Below, piece after piece: positions 42,467 to 52,514 of a stretch of DNA of 64,000 bases. Every line of letters starts with the position of its first letter. Position 1 is the stretch's first letter. Position numbers and translations under genes: made by a program. The DNA is taken from the NCBI RefSeq assembly GCF_050717635.1, contig NZ_JBOITO010000030.1:248001-312000 (forward strand), given 5' to 3'. The DNA comes from Clostridium_AD sp050717635. GTDB lineage: Bacteria > Bacillota > Clostridia > Clostridiales > Clostridiaceae. A model generated the notes under the pieces. The model saw only the letters and a program-made list of their open reading frames with translations. It did not search any database and was not told where the DNA came from.

Positions 42467-42928
42467 TTACAGCACTGGTTTCAAACTTACAACAGAAATA
42501 TTATCTTTTTGAATAGATATATTATTCCCATCATATTGAATTTCTATTTGCACATCAGAAAATCCTATTAAATCACCCTCAAGCTTTTTTTTGCCTTCAT
42601 ATAGACTATTTAGATTGACTAGTACATTCTCACCTATGTATTTTTCTAGATGCTTGTCATCATATAAAATTCTCTCAATTCCCGGTGAAGAGACTTCTAA
42701 ACAGTAACCCTGCGCTATAGGGTCTTCTATATCTAATATTTCACTTGTGGCTCTACTTACTTTTTCACAATTTTCTAGCGATATCCCATTAGCATTATCT
42801 ATATAAATTCTGAGGAAATTTTCTCCTTTTTCTTTTACATATTCTAAATGATATAATTCACAATCATTTTTCTCTACTATTGGACCAATTAATCCTCTAA
42901 GTTTTTGTAACAAGGTATCATTTTTCAT
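42467..42928 (-). CDS. rimP: Ribosome maturation factor RimP
   Basis: Needed for 30S subunit maturation. 153 residues with LYHLEYVKEKGENFLRIYID, the SLENCEKVSRATSEILD segment and EVSSPGIERIL. It is the first gene of the rimP-nusA-ylxR-ylxQ-infB-rbfA operon and is preceded by two hairpins. Confidence 0.95.
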   Translation of the reverse strand: MKNDTLLQKLRGLIGPIVEKNDCELYHLEYVKEKGENFLRIYIDNANGISLENCEKVSRATSEILDIEDPIAQGYCLEVSSPGIERILYDDKHLEKYIGENVLVNLNSLYEGKKKLEGDLIGFSDVQIEIQYDGNNISIQKDNISVVSLKPVL

Positions 42929-42989
42929 TTTAACACCCTCCTTTATTCATATTTTCCACATCTATTAGTATACTTAATCATAATATTAT

Positions 42990-43050
42990 AATTAAAACGC
43001 AACCATGAGTTGCGTTTCAATAAATAGAGAGTAGGACTGGCCTACTCTCT
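42990..43050 (-). terminator. Tandem hairpins between polC and rimP
   Basis: The first, met after polC, has 10-bp arms AGAGAGTAGG/CCTACTCTCT (43026-43035, 43041-43050). The second has 9-bp arms AAACGCAAC/GTTGCGTTT (42995-43003, 43009-43017) and ends in T residues, so it is the likelier terminator. They may jointly end the polC transcript or form the start of the rimP leader. A TATACT box for rimP may lie at 42967-42972, but no convincing -35 box was found. Confidence 0.7.
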
Positions 43051-43131
43051 TGTAATAGTATTATCACAGATAACTACTGTATATAAGTTTATCATATAAA
43101 ATTTATTATTTCAAGAGTTAATTCAATTTAA

Positions 43132-46100
43132 CTAAAAAAACGACAGCTGATTCGTCTCAGGGAGCCCTTTTAAGCACCCGTGATTATCTAATGCTTCAAC
43201 AACTGTTTTGGAAACTTTACATCGAATTCTTAAATCTTCTTTAGATATAAACTCACCTTGCTCTCTTAATAAAACTATGCTTTTAGCGGCATTTTCTCCC
43301 ACACCTTCAAGGCTACTGAGTGGAGGTCTTATTGACTCATCTTCAATTGTAAATTTAACTGCCTCAGACTTATAAAGATCTACCTCTAATAACACTATCC
43401 CTCTTTTATACATTTCAAAAGATAACTCTAGCGCTGTAAGAAGACCTTTTTCTTTATTTCCTATATCCTTGCCCATAGCTGTTAGCTCATCCATTTTTAC
43501 TTTTATAGCACTGGTACCTTTTACAATTAAATTAGCATCAAAATCATCTGCTCTTATAGTAAAGAACGTAGCATAATATTCCTTGGGAAAGTAAACCTTA
43601 TAATATGCTATTCTTACAGCCATCATTACATATGCTACTGCATGGCCCTTAGGAAACATATACTTTATCTTTTTACATGATCCAATATACCATTCTGGAA
43701 CATCATGTTCTCTCATCACTAGCTCATCATCTTCTGTAAGTCCTTTGCCCTTTCGTACTTTCTCCATGATAGTAAAAGCAGTCTTAGGGTCAAGATTTTT
43801 CTGAATTAGATAAACCATTATATCATCTCTTGTAGAAATACAATCTTTAAGCGTTGTTAATCCCTCTTTAATATAATATTGTGCATTGTTAAGCCATACA
43901 TCCGTACCATGAGATAGTCCAGAAATTCTAACTAGGTCTGAAAAAGACTTAGGCTGTGTATCTAAAAGCATTTGTTTAACAAATTTCGTACCAAATTCTG
44001 GAACACCGTAACTTCCAACTTCGCAGCCCAATTCTTTAACGGTAAGTCCTAGCGCAGCTGGAGACGTAAATAAACTTATGACCTTAGAATCTGATAGCGG
44101 AATAGTCAAAGGGTCAAGCCCTGTTAAATCTTGAAGCATTTTAAGCATTGTAGGATCGTCATGTCCAAGGATATCAAGTTTTAATAGTCTACCACTTATA
44201 GAATGATAATCAAAATGTGTAGTAATAATATCTGAGTTTGGGTCGTCAGCAGGATGCTGCACCGGACAGAAATTATATATCTCGTTATCGCTTGGAACAA
44301 CCATTATTCCACCTGGATGCTGACCAGATGTTCTCTTAACCCCAGTACATCCCTGGACTAGCCTCTCTATTTCAGCTTGAGGAACCATAATGTCCTTTTG
44401 ACCTAAATATTTTTTCACATAACCATAAGCAGTTTTGTCAGCAATTGTTCCAATTGTTCCTGCTTTGAAAGTATGGCCTTTACCAAATAGCACTTCTGTA
44501 TACCTATGAATATCTGCTTGATTATCCCCCGAAAAATTCAAATCTATATCTGGCTCTTTATCCCCTTCGAATCCTAAAAAAGTTTCAAATGGAATATCAT
44601 GGCCATCTTTCATGTATAAGGTACCACAACTTGGACACTCTTTATCAGGTAAATCAGCACCTGATCCAACAGATCCATCCAAAATAAATTCACTTCTTTT
44701 GCAATTCGGGCACACATAATGAGGTGGAAGTCCATTTACCTCTGTTATATTAGACATATTAGCTGCAAAAGAAGATCCAACTGAGCCTCTCGAGCCAACT
44801 AAATAACCATCTGCAAGGGATTTTGCTACTAATTTTTCAGCTATTAAATAAAGTACAGCATAGCCATTACCTATTATAGAGTTTAGTTCCTTACCCAATC
44901 TTTTTTCAACTATCTCCGGTAATTTTTCCCCGTATATAGAATGAACTTTATTTGAAGTCATTAGTCGTATATCATCTTCTGCACCTGGTATTGTGGGTGT
45001 AAACGTTCCATCAGGTATAGGTTTTATAACTTCTATCATATCTGCAATTTTATTCGTATTATAAATTACAACCTCTCTACATTTCTTATCTCCTAAATAT
45101 GAAAACTCTTTTAACATTTCATTAGTAGTTTTAAAATATAATGGAGGTTGATCATCTGCATCTGAAAAACCCTTACCAGCCATTAAAATTTTTCTGAAAA
45201 CTTCATCAGAAGGGTCTAGAAAATGCACATCTCCTGTAGCAACTACCAGCTGATTATTTTTCTCTCCTATATCACATATTTTTCTATTAATATCCATTAA
45301 TTCACTTTCATCTTTTACCGTACCATTTTTAATCATAAATTTGTTATTTAGAAGAGGTTGTATTTCTAAATAATCATAGAATCCTATAACTTTCTTAAGT
45401 TCTTCCTCAGATTTCTCTTGAAGTACTCCCTTATATACTTGCCCAGCTTCACAAGCAGATCCAATTATAAGACCTTCTCTATATTTTTCCACTATGGTCT
45501 TAGGAAGTCTAGGTCTTCTATGAAAATAATCTAAATTTGAAAATGAGATAAGCTTATACAGATTTTTAAGTCCGACAAGGTTTTTAACCAGGATAATAAC
45601 ATGATATGTGTTTGCTTTCTTTACATTAAAATCACCTAGAAATTCACTATTTAATGTATCTAAGTCTAGGATGTTTTTTTCTCTAAGCAGTCCAAAGCAA
45701 TGTAATAATATATCAGCAGTAGCTTTAGCATCATCTATGGCTCTATGATGATTTTCAAGAGAGATACCTAAATGCTTAGCTACTATATTCAGCTTAAATG
45801 TTTTAAGGTCCGGAAGTAAATATTTAGCTAGTGGTATTGTATCCATAATTGCATTTTCAAATTTTAAATTCAGTCTCTCTGAGTTCTTCTTTATAAAAGA
45901 AGCATCAAAACCAGCATTATGGGCTACTACTACGCTCCCCCTTGCAAAATCTAAAAACTTAGGTAGTATTTCTTCGATAGACTCTGCTCCAGCAACCATA
46001 TCATTTGTAATTCCAGTAAGCTCTGTAATTTTGTAGTGTATGTCTATTCGCGGATTTACGAATTCATTAAATCTATCTACTATTTTCCCATTTTCAATCT

Positions 46101-47466
46101 TAATTGCTCCAATTTCCGTTATTCTATCATTTTCACTAGAAAGACCTGTTGTTTCTAAATCAAAAACCACAAAAATGCCATCTAATTTTTCGTTATGATT
46201 ATTAATGACAATTGGCTCTCCATCATCTACTAAATACCCCTCAACACCATATAAAATTTTTATTTTATTTTTTTTAGCCGCATCCATAGCTTCTGGAAAA
46301 GCTTGAACTACACCATGATCAGTTATTGCTATTGCACTATGTCCCCATTTAGCGGCTCTTTCAACAAGCTTAGATGCTGGACTTATTCCATCCATAGCAC
46401 TCATTTGAGTGTGCAAATGAAGCTCAACTCTTTTTTCCTGTGCCGTATCCATTCTTTCTATTTTTTTTAGCTTAATTATATCTCTAACCATTACAACAAC
46501 TTCTCTTGCATAAGTATCATAACTGGCCTCTCCACGTACCTTACAGAAAAGGCCCACTTTAACTTCTTCCATTATCTTTTCTACATCTTTAGGCTTTGGA
46601 AAACATTTTACTGTAATTGAGCTCTCATAATCCGTAATGAAAAAAGTTATGATTATTCTTCCAGTTTTTGTTTCTAATATATTCACCTTGAAAATATCTC
46701 CAGAAACACATACTATTCCTGAAGCTTCATTTATTTCACTTATTGCTATACTATCGCTATTGTTTATATTTCTTCCCATTATAGTGTTTTCATCAGCAGC
46801 ATCATATTTTTTATAACCCTGCCCCTTGTTCCATTTGTTTCCATTGGTATTGTCTTTATTGTTACTGCTATGTTGAGGTTTATCTTTCTTTTCTGCATTG
46901 ATATTTTTGACAATTTCATTTATTATAGTTTGATCTTCCACTTCTTTTTTTACAAAATAATCTTCTTTTAAAAGTTCACTACTATGTTCTAGTTTAACTG
47001 TTGAATTAACACCAAACATGTCATTTATAGTAGTTTTTAGAAGAACCTCTATGTTCTTATCTCTTAAAATTTTACACATAAAATCATTACCACATTGAAT
47101 TTTCAGTGTACCATTCTCAATTATCCTATAAGATTTTAATAAACTATCCCTACTGGATGGCTCCGAAGTAGCTATTACGTTTACAACATCTGACCAATAC
47201 TTATCTTTTACATCTTCTATAGTTGCGTTTGATACATCTTTATAGCAAATTAGCTGTATATCTTGAAAACTGCATAATCTTTTTTTAATTATATTTTTAA
47301 TTAGCAGATTTTTATTATCATCTATATCTTCAAAGGATTTGATTATCACCCTTAATCTATTGCTCTTTTTAAGATATTGAACTCTAAGTACCACAATATC
47401 ATCTACAGTTGTTTCTTCATTTAAATCGAAATCATTTTTTAACATTTCAGCTAAGCTTGCATTCAT
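43132..47466 (-). CDS. polC: DNA polymerase III alpha subunit, PolC type
   Basis: The replicative polymerase of low-GC Gram-positive bacteria, here 1444 residues, the normal length. Order: N-terminal domain, OB domain (about 225-325), PHP domain (ELHLHTQMSAMDGI), an inserted DEDD exonuclease (FVVFDLETTGLSS and HNAGFDASFI), zinc motif region (CPNCKRSEF...CPSC), palm with DIDLNFSGD, and C-terminal fingers. The PHP motif HLHTQMSAMDG shows the usual histidine pattern. It follows ispG in the same transcript by 20 bases. Confidence 0.98.
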   Translation of the reverse strand: MNASLAEMLKNDFDLNEETTVDDIVVLRVQYLKKSNRLRVIIKSFEDIDDNKNLLIKNIIKKRLCSFQDIQLICYKDVSNATIEDVKDKYWSDVVNVIATSEPSSRDSLLKSYRIIENGTLKIQCGNDFMCKILRDKNIEVLLKTTINDMFGVNSTVKLEHSSELLKEDYFVKKEVEDQTIINEIVKNINAEKKDKPQHSSNNKDNTNGNKWNKGQGYKKYDAADENTIMGRNINNSDSIAISEINEASGIVCVSGDIFKVNILETKTGRIIITFFITDYESSITVKCFPKPKDVEKIMEEVKVGLFCKVRGEASYDTYAREVVVMVRDIIKLKKIERMDTAQEKRVELHLHTQMSAMDGISPASKLVERAAKWGHSAIAITDHGVVQAFPEAMDAAKKNKIKILYGVEGYLVDDGEPIVINNHNEKLDGIFVVFDLETTGLSSENDRITEIGAIKIENGKIVDRFNEFVNPRIDIHYKITELTGITNDMVAGAESIEEILPKFLDFARGSVVVAHNAGFDASFIKKNSERLNLKFENAIMDTIPLAKYLLPDLKTFKLNIVAKHLGISLENHHRAIDDAKATADILLHCFGLLREKNILDLDTLNSEFLGDFNVKKANTYHVIILVKNLVGLKNLYKLISFSNLDYFHRRPRLPKTIVEKYREGLIIGSACEAGQVYKGVLQEKSEEELKKVIGFYDYLEIQPLLNNKFMIKNGTVKDESELMDINRKICDIGEKNNQLVVATGDVHFLDPSDEVFRKILMAGKGFSDADDQPPLYFKTTNEMLKEFSYLGDKKCREVVIYNTNKIADMIEVIKPIPDGTFTPTIPGAEDDIRLMTSNKVHSIYGEKLPEIVEKRLGKELNSIIGNGYAVLYLIAEKLVAKSLADGYLVGSRGSVGSSFAANMSNITEVNGLPPHYVCPNCKRSEFILDGSVGSGADLPDKECPSCGTLYMKDGHDIPFETFLGFEGDKEPDIDLNFSGDNQADIHRYTEVLFGKGHTFKAGTIGTIADKTAYGYVKKYLGQKDIMVPQAEIERLVQGCTGVKRTSGQHPGGIMVVPSDNEIYNFCPVQHPADDPNSDIITTHFDYHSISGRLLKLDILGHDDPTMLKMLQDLTGLDPLTIPLSDSKVISLFTSPAALGLTVKELGCEVGSYGVPEFGTKFVKQMLLDTQPKSFSDLVRISGLSHGTDVWLNNAQYYIKEGLTTLKDCISTRDDIMVYLIQKNLDPKTAFTIMEKVRKGKGLTEDDELVMREHDVPEWYIGSCKKIKYMFPKGHAVAYVMMAVRIAYYKVYFPKEYYATFFTIRADDFDANLIVKGTSAIKVKMDELTAMGKDIGNKEKGLLTALELSFEMYKRGIVLLEVDLYKSEAVKFTIEDESIRPPLSSLEGVGENAAKSIVLLREQGEFISKEDLRIRCKVSKTVVEALDNHGCLKGLPETNQLSFF

Positions 47467-47486
47467 TAGTACCTCCCGATGGACGT

Positions 47487-48545
47487 CTATAGTTTATCTA
47501 TCTCCCGAATAAGCTCTTCTACTAAATCTTCTTCGTTAACTGTTTTAATTATTTCACCTTTTTTAAATATGAGGCCAACCCCTTTTCCACCAGCTATTCC
47601 AATATCAGCTTCTCTAGCTTCCCCTGGTCCATTTACTACACACCCCATTATTGCAACCTTTATATTCTTATTGCAATGTTCTAATCTTTCTTCTACTTCA
47701 TTTGCAATTTTAATAAGGTTAATTTGAGTTCTTCCACAAGTTGGGCATGATACAAATTTAATTCCCGAATCCCTACACCCTATGGATTTCAGGATTTCTA
47801 TCCCAACTTTAACCTCATCCACTACATCACCTGTTAATGATACCCTTATAGTATCCCCAATGCCAGAGGCTAAAAGCGCCCCAATACCTACACTTGATTT
47901 TATAGTTCCTCTCCATGTAGTTCCAGCCTCAGTAACACCTAGATGTAGTGGATAGTCTACACTATCTGAAATTAATTTGTAACTTTCTATCATCATAAGT
48001 ACATCAGAAGATTTTATAGAAATAACTATATCATAGAAATTTAAATTTTCTAGTATTTCAACATGTCTTAACGCACTTTCTACTAGCGCCTGCGCACATA
48101 CATGACCATACTTTTTAAGAATATCGCCTTCTAGTGATCCAGAATTAACACCAATTCTAATGGGAATACCACTTTCTTTAGCAGCCTCTGCAACTAATTT
48201 AATTTTATCGACGCTCCCAATATTACCTGGATTAATTCTTAATTTTGATATTCCATTTTCAATTGATTTTAAAGCTAACCTATAATCAAAATGAATATCT
48301 GCAACTAATGGTATATGAATTCTTTTCACAATATCTTTAATAGCGTCAGCAGCTGCCATATCAGGCACCGCACAACGTATAATTTCACAACCTGCCTTTT
48401 CCAGCTTAAGAATTTGATAAACAGTAGCATCTACATCTCTTGTATCTGTAGTTGTCATCGACTGCACCGTTACCTTAGAATCTCCACCTATATATATATT
48501 TCCAATTTTAATCTTCTTTGTTTGTTTAACCTTCATTTCCTTCAT
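47487..48545 (-). CDS. ispG: 4-hydroxy-3-methylbut-2-enyl diphosphate synthase
   Basis: The penultimate step of the MEP isoprenoid pathway. 352 residues: a TIM barrel (VQSMTTTDTRDVDAT, ADIHFDYRLAL, LRINPGNIG) and a C-terminal [4Fe-4S] domain with VSCPTCGRTQINL and GCVVNGPGEA. Its partner IspH begins at the left edge of the window and Dxr lies two genes upstream, so this genome uses the MEP pathway. It is co-transcribed with rseP, 3 bases away. Confidence 0.97.
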   Translation of the reverse strand: MKEMKVKQTKKIKIGNIYIGGDSKVTVQSMTTTDTRDVDATVYQILKLEKAGCEIIRCAVPDMAAADAIKDIVKRIHIPLVADIHFDYRLALKSIENGISKLRINPGNIGSVDKIKLVAEAAKESGIPIRIGVNSGSLEGDILKKYGHVCAQALVESALRHVEILENLNFYDIVISIKSSDVLMMIESYKLISDSVDYPLHLGVTEAGTTWRGTIKSSVGIGALLASGIGDTIRVSLTGDVVDEVKVGIEILKSIGCRDSGIKFVSCPTCGRTQINLIKIANEVEERLEHCNKNIKVAIMGCVVNGPGEAREADIGIAGGKGVGLIFKKGEIIKTVNEEDLVEELIREIDKL

Positions 48546-48548
48546 CTC

Positions 48549-49583
48549 CTAGAATTTCATGGGATTCACTATATCCTTAATGACTATAAACACCATGAAT
48601 GCCATTAAAATCATAAATCCAACATAATTTACAGCTGCAACTTTCTTATCATCTAATTTTTTTCCGGATATTATTTCAAATAAAAGTATAAAAATCCATC
48701 CTCCATCTAGTGCTGGGAAAGGTATTATGTTCAATATTCCTAGTTGCACACTTAACATTGCTGTTAACAACATTAAATTTATTATTCCAGCTTGTGCAAA
48801 CATTGTTGAAATTCTTATTATGCTTATAGGTCCTCCAACGTCGTTTATAGAAACTTTCCCTTTAAAAATACTACCGAAGATACCAAAAATCATTTTTGAT
48901 GTATTAATAGTTTGATTAAATCCATAACCTACAGCTTCACCGAAATTCAGTTTCTTTTGAAGCCCAGCGATTCCTATCATAAATTTATTTTCTTTTTCAT
49001 TCATAATTGGGGTAAGCGTAAATTTTTCTAATTTTGAATTTCTGACTATTTCAATAGTCGTACTCTTACCTTTAGACGTAGAAATTTCATTTACAAATTG
49101 ATCCCATTTTTCTATATTAACTTTATTAACCTTAGTAATTTTATCTCCAACTTTTATTCCAGCATGCAAAGCTGGGCTATTAGGGACTAAGTCTCCAACT
49201 GTAGGCATTGTATCTCCTCCGATTGAAGCACCTATAATGGAAAATAAAACAAATGCTAATATTATATTCATAATTGCTCCAGCGGATACTATGCTTAGTT
49301 TTTGCCATGGAGTTTTGTTAGCAAGAGATCTCGGGTCATCACTTTCTTCGTTTTCACCTTCCATTTTAACATATCCACCAATAGGAAATGCTTTGATCAA
49401 ATACTCTGTTTCTTTTCCTTTAATTCCAAAAATTTTCGGACCCATTCCCAGTGAAAACTCATGTACTTTTACTCCATTAAGTTTAGCTAGCATAAAATGG
49501 CCTAATTCATGTATTATAATCAAAAGACTAAATGCTAGTATAGCCATAATAAAATACGGTATCTTCCCTATAAAACTACTCAT
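48549..49583 (-). CDS. rseP: Site-2 (RseP) intramembrane metalloprotease
   Basis: A 344-residue membrane zinc protease that cuts anti-sigma factors and signal peptides. The HELGH motif lies in the first membrane helix (LIIIHELGHFMLAKLNG), a PDZ domain follows (VGDLVPNSPALHAGIKVGD), and the LDG motif (FPALDGGWIFILLFE) is in the third. The position next to dxr, cdsA and uppS is the conserved one. Confidence 0.93.
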   Translation of the reverse strand: MSSFIGKIPYFIMAILAFSLLIIIHELGHFMLAKLNGVKVHEFSLGMGPKIFGIKGKETEYLIKAFPIGGYVKMEGENEESDDPRSLANKTPWQKLSIVSAGAIMNIILAFVLFSIIGASIGGDTMPTVGDLVPNSPALHAGIKVGDKITKVNKVNIEKWDQFVNEISTSKGKSTTIEIVRNSKLEKFTLTPIMNEKENKFMIGIAGLQKKLNFGEAVGYGFNQTINTSKMIFGIFGSIFKGKVSINDVGGPISIIRISTMFAQAGIINLMLLTAMLSVQLGILNIIPFPALDGGWIFILLFEIISGKKLDDKKVAAVNYVGFMILMAFMVFIVIKDIVNPMKF

Positions 49584-49597
49584 ATCAATTTTCCTCC

Positions 49598-50758
49598 CTA
49601 CTTTTCATCATAATTATTTCTTACATATTCTCTTACCTTTAAATCAATTTCTAAAATTTCTTCAAGATCCGGATTAATAAAGTGTTCAAATTTATTCATA
49701 CATTTTTCTATAATATATTCAATGTCAAGATACTTTATTTTATAATCTAAAAATAATTCAACAGCCACTTCATTAGCAGCATTCATAATAGTTGGCATAT
49801 TCCCACCCATTTCGCCTGCTTTATAGGCCAACTTAAGACATTTAAAAGTATCCATATCTGGTTTTTCAAAAGTCAAATTACCCATATTATAAAAATCTAA
49901 TTTATCAATAACAGCATTCACTCTTTCAGGGAAGTTTATAGCATATTGGATAGGAAGTCTCATGTCCGTGGAACTGAGCTGCGCCATCACACTTCCGTCT
50001 TTGTATTCTACCATAGAATGTATTACACTTTGGGGATGAACTACTACTTGTATGTTTTTATAATCGGCTCCAAATAACCAGTGTGCCTCTATAACCTCTA
50101 GTCCTTTATTCATAAGTGTAGAAGAATCAATAGATATTTTTTTACCCATTTCCCACTTAGGATGTTTAAGAGCCTCTTCCGGTTTTATATCTATTAATTG
50201 CTGTTTAGTCTTACCCCTAAAAGGACCTCCAGAAGCAGTTAATATTATTTTATTAACAGTATCTAATCTATTCCCCTGTAGACATTGAAAAATAGCACCG
50301 TGCTCTGAGTCAACCGGCAAAATATTAACGTGATTTTTTTTAGCAGCATCCATTACTAGACCACCTGCTACCACTAAAGTTTCTTTATTAGCTAAGGCAA
50401 TATCTTTTCCCGCACTTATAGCTTTCATAGTTGGAACGAGCCCTATCATTCCTACAACAGCTGTTACTACAAGATCAACTTCTGGCAGTGTGCTTATATA
50501 ATTTAAACCTTCTAGCCCTTGCAAAACTTCAGTTAAATATCCTTTCACCTTGCAATATTTTTTAAGTTCTAATGAAGATCTCTCATCCATCATGGCAACA
50601 TATTTAGGTTTAAATTCCTCTATAATAGGAATGATTTTCTCAAAGCTGACGTTAGCCGAAATCCCTATAATTTTAAAATTATTAATATCCTTCCGTATAA
50701 CATCTAGGGTTTGGGTTCCTATGGACCCAGTAACTCCTAAAATAGTAACCTTCTTCAT
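49598..50758 (-). CDS. dxr: 1-deoxy-D-xylulose-5-phosphate reductoisomerase
   Basis: Converts DXP to MEP with NADPH. 386 residues from the ATG at 50758 (8 bases after GGAGAG; an ATG six codons earlier lies upstream of that site). VTILGVTGSIGTQTLDVI is the NADPH site, VDSEHGAIFQC and ASGGPFRGKT the substrate and metal region, and HPKWEMGKKISIDSSTLMNKG the flexible loop. It lies in the rpsB-polC region beside cdsA, and with ispG and ispH marks the MEP pathway. Confidence 0.96.
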   Translation of the reverse strand: MKKVTILGVTGSIGTQTLDVIRKDINNFKIIGISANVSFEKIIPIIEEFKPKYVAMMDERSSLELKKYCKVKGYLTEVLQGLEGLNYISTLPEVDLVVTAVVGMIGLVPTMKAISAGKDIALANKETLVVAGGLVMDAAKKNHVNILPVDSEHGAIFQCLQGNRLDTVNKIILTASGGPFRGKTKQQLIDIKPEEALKHPKWEMGKKISIDSSTLMNKGLEVIEAHWLFGADYKNIQVVVHPQSVIHSMVEYKDGSVMAQLSSTDMRLPIQYAINFPERVNAVIDKLDFYNMGNLTFEKPDMDTFKCLKLAYKAGEMGGNMPTIMNAANEVAVELFLDYKIKYLDIEYIIEKCMNKFEHFINPDLEEILEIDLKVREYVRNNYDEK

Positions 50759-50837
50759 GTAAATCTCTCCATTCATATAAAACTGTTTTTTTATATTATA
50801 TAGCTTTAAAATTCTATTTATGTTCTAATTTCACCAT

Positions 50838-51644
50838 TTATATTTTTAATGTAAATGTAATATAATAAAATACTACTACCGAAACAAATAAAATGCTATC
50901 AAAACGATCTAAAATTCCACCATGACCTGGTATAAGATTACTATAGTCTTTGGCTCCCACAAATCTTTTTATAGACGACGCAATTAAATCTCCAAATTGT
51001 CCAAAGATACCACAAAGTATGCCTATTATAACGTAATGATATAGCTCTATAGAAACTCCATATTGTGAAATGATATACCCATAAATTGTGCATCCTATAG
51101 CACTTCCAAGTAACCCACCTATAGAACCTTCAATTGTTTTATTAGGACTAATTTTAGGACATAACTTATGTTTGCCACCTTTACCAAAAATTCTTCCCGA
51201 ATAATAAGCTGCCGTATCACAACCCCATGAACAAATAAATATAATCCATACTAAATATCCACCGTAGGTTTTATTATTAATAAACACTATGAAACTAAAA
51301 AATACTGCCACATATAAAAAACCAAAAATAGTGAGCGCAATATCTACAAAATTATAATTCGTATAAAATATAGGTATACATAATAAGAAGAAAATTGCTG
51401 CTATTAAAATGTATACATTAAAACTAGATAAAAAATCAACACCCATATTTATGTAATATACTACACATAAAATATATCCTATTAGTCCAATTGGCTTATA
51501 GTGTTTTTTTCTAGAAACTTTATAGAACTCGTACATACCAAAAAGTGAAAGTACCATTACAAGATATTTCAAGTAGTCCCCACCTAAAAATAAAAATATT
51601 ATTAACGGTGCTAGAGTAAGTGCTCCTATATATCTATTATTCAT
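50838..51644 (-). CDS. cdsA: Phosphatidate cytidylyltransferase
   Basis: A membrane enzyme that makes CDP-diacylglycerol, the substrate for PgsA. About 268 residues with eight hydrophobic helices and the C-terminal signature KRFVGAKDYSNLIPGHGGILDRFDS (shown as K-F-G-x-KDYSNLIPGHGGILDR). The ATG at 51644 has GGGGAG upstream and does not overlap uppS; an earlier ATG would overlap by 53 bases. Confidence 0.93.
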   Translation of the reverse strand: MNNRYIGALTLAPLIIFLFLGGDYLKYLVMVLSLFGMYEFYKVSRKKHYKPIGLIGYILCVVYYINMGVDFLSSFNVYILIAAIFFLLCIPIFYTNYNFVDIALTIFGFLYVAVFFSFIVFINNKTYGGYLVWIIFICSWGCDTAAYYSGRIFGKGGKHKLCPKISPNKTIEGSIGGLLGSAIGCTIYGYIISQYGVSIELYHYVIIGILCGIFGQFGDLIASSIKRFVGAKDYSNLIPGHGGILDRFDSILFVSVVVFYYITFTLKI

Positions 51645-51654
51645 ATTTTCTCCC

Positions 51655-52434
51655 CTATCTAACCTTTCCAAATCGTCTATCTCTTTTTTGATATTCCGAT
51701 ATTGCAAGTTTTAACTGTTTTTCATGAAAATCCGGCCAATTAATATCCGAAAACCAAAGTTCTGAGTAAGCACTCTGCCACAGTAAAAAATTACTTAATC
51801 TTAACTCCCCACTAGGCCTTATTATAAGGTCAGGGTCTGGCATTTCACCGGTATACATATATCTGGAAAACAATTCTTCAGTTATTTCATCTTGAGATAT
51901 TTTTTTACTCACTAAATCTAAAGAAATTTGTTTTACAGCATTTACTATCTCGTTTCTTCCACCATAATTTAACGCTAGATTTAAAACTAAACCCTTATTT
52001 CCTTTTGTTTTTGCGTAAGCATGATCTAATTCTACTTTACATACTCTTGGTAATTTCGAAATATTCCCTATTGAATTAATAACAACATCATTACTGTTTA
52101 ATTCTTCCAACTCGTTTTTTAAATATTCTACTAATAAGTTCATTAAAGAGTCTACTTCTGGTAACGGTCTATTCCAATTTTCTGTTGAAAACGCATATAA
52201 TGTTAAATATTTCACTCCAAGTTTATTACATTCCTTCACAATTCTTCTTATGGATTCAACTCCAGCCCTATGTCCAAGGGCCCTTGGCAACTTACGTTTT
52301 CTTGCCCATCTACCATTACCATCCATTATAATTGCAATATGCGTTGGTATTTTCGACATATCTAAATCCACATTTGCACTATCAGTATCACTTGTATTTT
52401 TCTTCTTTTTTAAAAAAGCGAATAAATTTTTCAA
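51655..52434 (-). CDS. uppS: Undecaprenyl diphosphate synthase
   Basis: Builds the C55 lipid carrier for cell-wall synthesis from IPP and FPP. The core starts with IPTHIAIIMDGNGRWARKR and GHRAGVESIRRIVKEC; GELRLSNFLLWQSAYSELWF is the second motif. The start at 52434 is TTG, 7 bases after GGGAGAG, giving 259 residues with a short lysine-rich extension of about 25 residues (LKKKKNTSDTDSAN). An alternative ATG at residue 26 would give the canonical length. It links the MEP pathway genes to the cell wall. Confidence 0.93.
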   Translation of the reverse strand: MKNLFAFLKKKKNTSDTDSANVDLDMSKIPTHIAIIMDGNGRWARKRKLPRALGHRAGVESIRRIVKECNKLGVKYLTLYAFSTENWNRPLPEVDSLMNLLVEYLKNELEELNSNDVVINSIGNISKLPRVCKVELDHAYAKTKGNKGLVLNLALNYGGRNEIVNAVKQISLDLVSKKISQDEITEELFSRYMYTGEMPDPDLIIRPSGELRLSNFLLWQSAYSELWFSDINWPDFHEKQLKLAISEYQKRDRRFGKVR

Positions 52435-52464
52435 TATAATTCTCTCCCTTTTATTAATTATAGC

Positions 52465-52511
52465 ATAATTTTAAATAGAACCTGCAATAAGCAGGTTCTA
52501 TTTAAAATTAT
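52465..52511 (-). terminator. Terminator after frr
   Basis: A 21-bp perfect stem (52465-52485 with 52491-52511), 5-base loop, begins 3 bases after the frr stop codon. The minus-strand 3' arm ends in A/U-rich sequence, which would end transcription before uppS. Confidence 0.88.
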
Positions 52512-52514
52512 ATG

